Part shown: positions 58,951-64,000 of the stretch, in pieces
Numbering within the stretch: the stretch's first letter is position 1
Layout: each line of letters starts with the position of its first letter
Assembly: GCA_947311845.1 (NCBI GenBank)
Contig: CAMZMU010000055.1
Span: 21,570,465-21,634,464 of the forward strand
Direction of reading: 5' to 3'
DNA: 64,000 bases
DNA from: Poa pratensis
Taxonomy: Eukaryota > Streptophyta > Magnoliopsida > Poales > Poaceae
The notes under the pieces: model-generated
Seen by the model: the letters and a program-made list of their open reading frames with translations, nothing else
The model's database searches: none
What the model was told of the DNA's origin: nothing
Program-made: the position numbers and the translations under genes

Positions 58951-59846
58951 GAGCATCTCCACCCGCGCGTCTAATAGTGTTCCCAATAGGGCTATTGGGC
59001 GCGCCTGCATCACCAGCGGCGAGCCCAATAGCCGAAAACTTGCCAGCACGCCCCAATAGAGTGTCCGACAACCCCGCTTCGTGCCCTGTTCCTAGGGAGG
59101 CAAGCGGGCCGCGGGCGTGCCGGCAACCGCGGAAACGCGTGCCACGTAGGTTTATGACATGCGGGTCCGGCCTGTTCGTGGCACATGCGAGTCTATTGTA
59201 CCTGCTGCCTCCTCTGACGGTACGTTGATTGGGAAAAGCGCGCCCGCGTTATTGATCGGGAGAAGATGCATCGCTTGGGGAGAGGCACTGCCTCCTTGCC
59301 CGTGTTTTTAACCGGTGTCTCCTTACTGCTCCGCCACATTCCATCTCCCAGTTCCCCTTGCCTCAATCGCCCCACAAAGAAGGAGGCGGTACTACCGACG
59401 ACGGAGGAGATGGAAGTTGCGCCGGAAGCGGAAGAAGGAGCGCTGCCGGAACAGGATGCCGAGGGGCATAGCCGGAGCAGGACGAGCCAACAACACCGCC
59501 ATGGCCGTCTTGGACCCCGTGGGAACCTTGGTCCCCATGGGAGTCCCGTTTGGCTGGGACAGACCCTCCGTAGTTTGCACCGCCATGGGCAGCTCCGGCG
59601 GCGCGTGCAATGCAGCCGGGATCTCCACAACATCCACCGGAGAGAATGCACCGGCTACTCCACCACCACCATCAGAGGAGGACGACGAGTAGTTTTAGGG
59701 CCTAATTTTAATTATTTTGTTCTATATTTGTAAAAAATATGTTTTATCGAGAGGAACCGATGGGGCAGCTCCTAATAGGGCGGCAACGTATGCCGACGCT
59801 CTCAATAGCATTTGTGCTCTATCGTACGCGCCGGGTGGAGATGCTC
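58951..59846. mobile_element. PIF/Harbinger-like element with GC-rich interior
   Basis: It is flanked by TTA (58948-58950, 59847-59849). The inverted termini are GAGCATCTCCACCCGCGC on the left, and the reverse complement of the right end reads GAGCATCTCCACCCGGCGC. GAGCATCTCCA-type ends with TTA duplication are typical of Tourist/Harbinger and related MITEs in grasses. The 896-bp interior is GC-rich with an Arg-rich, then Ala/Thr/Pro-rich open frame at 59315-59692; no DDE motif is seen. Confidence 0.8.
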
Positions 59847-60094
59847 TTAGCTTGATAGTTTTCTCGCATTTTTGCCGTGGTGATTTATTGTCGCCAATCT
59901 TCCTTTTTTACGAGTCGATCATGGTCTGCGATGATCTGCCGGAGTGTACTGTTGTTTCTGCCGGAGAAGCTCTGTAACGATTTTTCTTGCTGCACGAGCC
60001 GTGCGTGCCTGTAACCTGGAACTCGGCAGTCCTCCTACCTCTCCCCGGCCCTGTCCTGCACAACACATCCCCTTCGTCCCCAAACTCGAAGGCG

Positions 60095-62194
60095 ATGCAG
60101 CCGATGAGGCTGGGGCGCCTCCGCCTCTCCGCCGCCCTCCTCGCGTGCGCTCTGCTCGCCGGCCACGCCGTCGCCGATGGCGTCACGCCCTCCGAGGCTC
60201 GCCGGCTACGCGACGAGGTACTACCCCCGCCCCTCAGATCCGCCACTCCTGCCTGCATCCCCTCTAGCTTAATAGCTAGCCCCATTATTCCACCAGCGCC
60301 GAGTTTTGTACAGTTCGGCTCGATGCGAGACGTCGAGCGGTGTCGTTTGCTTCAGTTCGATCGCGAGCAAGGGTACTGTGTTCGAGCTGCTTTTGTAATC
60401 TGGTGCTAGGCTCCGTGGATCGATCAGTTTACTTGATTCGACTAGTTAAATTGTCTTAGATTCCTGACCTCGTTCGTACTCACTGTTCTGATGGGAGACG
60501 ACCAGAAGGCATTGTCCAGTGTTCCCGTTAGTGCGCATTTATGTGATTCATGAATATTGTTGGAGGCTTTAGTGGCAGCTTCATTTTTTACTCGCTCTAG
60601 ATCAGTGTTCGATTATAATTGGGGGCATTTCTATTGCTGAGGGATAATTTTGCACCCCACCCCAATTACGAAGGCATTTTGACAAGCATATGGTATTTAG
60701 TTTGATTATATGAGATAATTTTCGCCTTTCGGGCCCAACTTGATACTGATAGTGCTGTGTCCATTATGTGGCTTTCTATAAGTAGATCTATGATGCTGTT
60801 TTTCTATAGGGCTGTTCGGAGGCATGCTTCTAGTTACCTCAACTTTGTGGAGGTTTTGAGGTTGCCTTATTTAGGAAAAAACTTCACAAACTTTCTAAAA
60901 ACTTCTTATAGTAACATAGAAATTTTCATTCTTAAATTTACCTTTTGTTGAAGCATTTCTCAGGTAAGGCTCTGGATTTTTTGTACCTTGTGTGACGCAC
61001 ATTCTGATAACATTCTCGATGGTAGGATAAATGCGTTATAATCCATAGTATAGCTCATTTTCGATGGAGGCAGCTTAGGCCAGTTCAGTAATCTGATTTC
61101 TCCAGGATTTCTCCTATTGTCTTACGCTTGTACTTCACCAAGATAACAGCACGTGTTAACTTATTAACCAATCATGTTTGCAACATTAGCTTAGCTTGAC
61201 CAGCAGTAGCGGAATAACTCTGTAGTCCCCAAATGGCATACGAACAAGCTAGTTGAGTTTTTATGCTCTGTATTAACCTAAATCTTGTGTAAGTAATATG
61301 CAAAAGTATATCTTTTATGCAGGTGAAAGATATGTTTTATCATGCATTTGATGGGTACATGCAACATGCTTTTCCACTTGATGAACTGCGACCATTAAGC
61401 TGTCAAGGAGAAGACTCCCTTGGTGGTTATGCGCTCACTCTTGTAAGGATTAATAGACTGGTTCCTCATGTATTTTTCCTAACATTTGTATCCTTGGTGG
61501 ATTATCATCATTCATGAATAAGTTTTTTTTAACAGATCGACTCTTTGGATACTTTGGCTTTACTAGGAGATAAAGAGAGATTTAGTGCGGGTGTGGAGTG
61601 GGTTGGTAAGAACGTCCGTTTTGATATTGTAAGTAAACATGAGTGACATTTGGTGAATCTGATTTACTAATTAAAAATTCAATTAAATGCGCTGTAACCA
61701 TTAGCAATTGTTTTAGTCTTTGCACGGTAATTTTCGAGTTATAGAATATGCATCCAATACATAGTAGACAAAACGAAGTACTCTTAAATCTTTATTTGTT
61801 CTGGTCAGCAAAATAATCTACTGCTTGCTGGTAAAACTATAATCTCTGTGGATCTGTTGATAAGTAGCAATACTGTTTTCTGAATCAAATATTTTAGTAC
61901 CAAATTTGTCATATCTGCTGCTTAGATACGTCATTAGTTCATATTTGAGTGTTCTACTTCTACTCAATGGACTTGTTTTATTTTTCTGAATTTTAGCGTG
62001 TACAAATCAAAATGCTTTTGGGTTGCAACATCTGTGAGTCTGTTTACACTTGAGTGTTGTTTAGAGTTCATGCCATTTTTGTAATCATGTTTCCTCTGTG
62101 CATGCAGAACAAAACTGTCTCAGTTTTTGAAACCAACATACGTATCCTTGGAGGTCTGTTATCAGCTCACCTGATTGCCAGTGATTATGCTACT
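60095..62194 (+). CDS. EDEM-type GH47 alpha-mannosidase-like protein, exons 1-4 (partial)
   Basis: EDEM proteins (plant MNS4/MNS5) trim mannose from misfolded glycoproteins in the ER and send them to degradation. Exons: 60095-60217, 61323-61442, 61536-61628, 62108-62194, all phase 0 with GT-AG borders. The first exon encodes a cleavable signal peptide (LRLSAALLACALLAGHAVA, cut likely after VADG). The GH47 start follows: VKDMFYHAFDGYMQHAFPLD, ELRPLSCQGEDSLGGYALTL, IDSLDTLALLGDKERF, VEWVGKNVRFDI and NKTVSVFETNIRILGGLLSA. These are the EDEM version of the fold, including the Asn of NKT as a likely glycosylation site. The next exon (expected to begin with a Gly-Met or similar run) is not in the window; the visible part of intron 4 carries a 1.15 kb inverted repeat. 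I cannot tell MNS4 from MNS5. Confidence 0.9.
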
Positions 62195-62457
62195 GTATGT
62201 CTGCTCAATCCTATCCTATCTTTGCTGTGATTTCTGTATAATTTTACTTATTTCGTGTTAACACTATTTTTGGTATGGCATGAAAAGTATACACTGATAG
62301 ATATTGCTGCATGCTATAATATGTACCAAAATACAGCATGAAATCTGACTTTAGTACTGAACCAACAGCCGTGCTGCAAACCAACGCTACTTATGTAAGA
62401 CCTTTTCTGAACTGAAATCTACAAGACCATATTGGTAGTATTAATACGAATACCTAT

Positions 62458-63610
62458 GTTCGACGCAAATTTGTACAAAGCTATGGTCTCCATGTTGACA
62501 CGTTGAGGTGTGCAACATATAAGAGCGGGCATCTAGTTATTCCTTTAATCAGATATCAATTCATTTGATCAGCTAGCTAGCCCTTGCATTGATCGATTCA
62601 CGTGCATGCATGGAGCTGACCAAGTGAATGAATCCATCAGCTAGCCTGGCATGGACGTCAGTTAAGGTAGCCAGCAACAAGCACCTGTACGTGGGTCAGC
62701 GGGTCAGCTCAGGCTATATCAACCTGATAAACATCACGCGAGGGACACAAATGGTGGGATGTTGCGCTAGAAGATCGCCCGGCTGGCCGGCAGAGGAGAT
62801 TTTTTCGCCACCAACAAACGCCGAAGATAACGTATCTCATCTGACGCTCACACGATCGGGCGTCGCTATCCTCTCACCCTCGCTGCCTATAAAGGACACA
62901 CACCCGGAGGCCACAAGGGGACTCACGCACAGACGACACGTGGATCAGCCGGAGGTCTCAAGCAGAGCTCTCTCACCCGAAGGCAACATCACACACCATC
63001 GATCAATCTCCAAGCAGCCTCATACATCACACACCGAGCCGTCTGTGTGTGAGTCCCCATGGTGTGTGGAGATTGATCGATGGTGTGTGATGTTTGCCTT
63101 CGGGTGAGAGAGCTCTGCTTGAGATCTCCGGCTGCTCCCCGTGCCGTCTGTGCCTGAGTCCCCATGTGGCCTCCGGGTGTGTGTCCTTTATAGGTAGCGA
63201 GAGTGAGAGGATAGCGACGCCCGGCCGCGTGAGCGTCAGATGAGATACGTTATCTTCAGTGTTTGTTGGTGGCGAGAAAATCTCCTCTGCCGGCCGGCCG
63301 GGCGATCTTTTAGCGCAAGAAGATCTCACCGTTTGCGTCCCTCGCGTGATGTTTATCAGGTTGGTATAGGCCTGAGCTGACCCACGTACAGGTGCTTGTT
63401 GCTGGCTACCTTAACTAACGTCCATGCGAGGCTAGCTGATGGATTCATTCACTTGGCCAGCTCCATGCATGCACATGAATTGATCAATGCAAGGGCTAGC
63501 TAGCTGATCAAATGAATTGTTAGCTGATTAAAGGAATAACTAGCTGCCCGCTCTTATATGTTGCACACCTCAACATGGAGACCATAGCTTTGTACAAATT
63601 TGCGTCGAAC
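62458..63610. repeat. 1.15 kb near-perfect inverted repeat (hairpin/foldback element) in the GH47 gene intron
   Basis: The left arm (62458-63012) and right arm (63067-63610) are reverse complements with scattered mismatches and small indels, separated by a 54-bp spacer. The outer ends are GTTCGACGCAAATTTG and its complement. Each arm contains TATAAAG (plus strand 62888-62894; minus strand 63186-63192) pointing toward the spacer. No coding frame is convincing. Fits a foldback or long-TIR MULE-like element; no clean target duplication was found. Confidence 0.88.
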
Positions 63611-64000
63611 AACCTACTATTGACACCATGATTAGTTTGTCTGTGGCTTTGCACTGTAAGTGTATGACACCATACCTTGTTACTTGGGAATAACCATGCA
63701 GATATCCTTTTCCTTTATTCCCCGCAGACCATTTGTACCCCAATTTCAACTGTTGTGTTTTTTGGTTGAGGTTATTTGTAATATTCCTATGGCTGGATGT
63801 GATGCATTGAGAATAGGTATGATCAAGTGTGTGATTTTTATTTAAGTTCCACGTTTCACTAAAAGCACCCACATGCAATGAATAAATGATTTCAATAAAA
63901 GAAAAATAATCCACTGTTGAAAGAGGAGAAAGAGCTGTTGGGCACTTCATCATGCCAAACCCTATTCACATTATCTGTTCAAGTGTGCATTCATCAATAA
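63611..64000. other. Distal part of GH47 intron 4
   Basis: AT-rich intron sequence to the window edge. No exon matching the GH47 family was found in it. Confidence 0.5.

Noticed and set aside
59193..59733. Protein-coding gene upstream of the GH47 gene
   Set aside because: The frames lie entirely inside the Harbinger-like element with TTA duplications and show low-complexity composition.

Overview
This is plant nuclear DNA, almost certainly from a grass of the Pooideae and most likely the Triticeae (wheat, barley or a relative). The reasons are multi-exon GT-AG genes with GC-rich first exons, a BARE/Angela-type Copia LTR, Stowaway and Tourist/Harbinger-like elements, a small-LTR TRIM, and long nested transposon blocks between genes. 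No bacterial or organellar genes are seen.

Six host gene models could be rebuilt exon by exon with consistent splice phases: (1) the 5' part of a PUS7/TruD-type tRNA pseudouridine synthase (minus, 144-1365, runs off the left edge); (2) a complete 18-exon Dymeclin homologue, 712 codons (plus, 24565-31247); (3) a two-exon GRF zinc-finger protein, 85 aa (plus, 37744-38124); (4) a complete 14-exon JmjC/cupin-8 dioxygenase of the JMJ31 type, 538 aa (minus, 39361-51029); (5) an unrecognised acidic, disordered protein with an N-terminal MG and a Cys-rich C terminus (plus, 52960-55683); (6) the 5' exons of an EDEM-type GH47 alpha-mannosidase-like gene (plus, 60095-62194, runs off the right edge).

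The 22 kb between genes 1 and 2 is one nested structure. A 5'-truncated L1-type LINE (1613-22225) is flanked by a 15-17 bp target duplication. It is split by a Tourist/Harbinger-like element (1716-2581) and by a Copia LTR retrotransposon on the minus strand (5883-21503). The Copia element holds two solo LTRs of one family in opposite orientation (7915-10634 and 13867-18268), a MULE-type MITE (13222-13601), and a further solo LTR (13879-15693) inside the second solo LTR. A ~5.2 kb hAT-like composite with an 8-bp duplication lies 24 bp upstream of the TATA box of the GRF gene. Intron 9 of the JMJ31-type gene holds a long-TIR element into which a young, non-coding LTR retrotransposon (41460-47322, TSD GCTAG) rich in minisatellites has inserted. 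The right third carries a TRIM (56777-57106), a tRNA-derived SINE (57495-57643), a relic of a transposon-encoded DUF4283-like domain, a second Harbinger-like element (58951-59846), and a 1.15 kb near-perfect inverted repeat (62458-63610) in the last visible intron of the mannosidase gene.

The host genes look like an unlinked set of housekeeping functions (tRNA modification, Golgi trafficking, histone or protein hydroxylation/demethylation, ER-associated degradation), not a cluster. The most unusual content is the transposon architecture and its position relative to promoters and introns. Exon boundaries were placed by eye from reading frame, splice signals and remembered family conservation; nothing was searched or computed.
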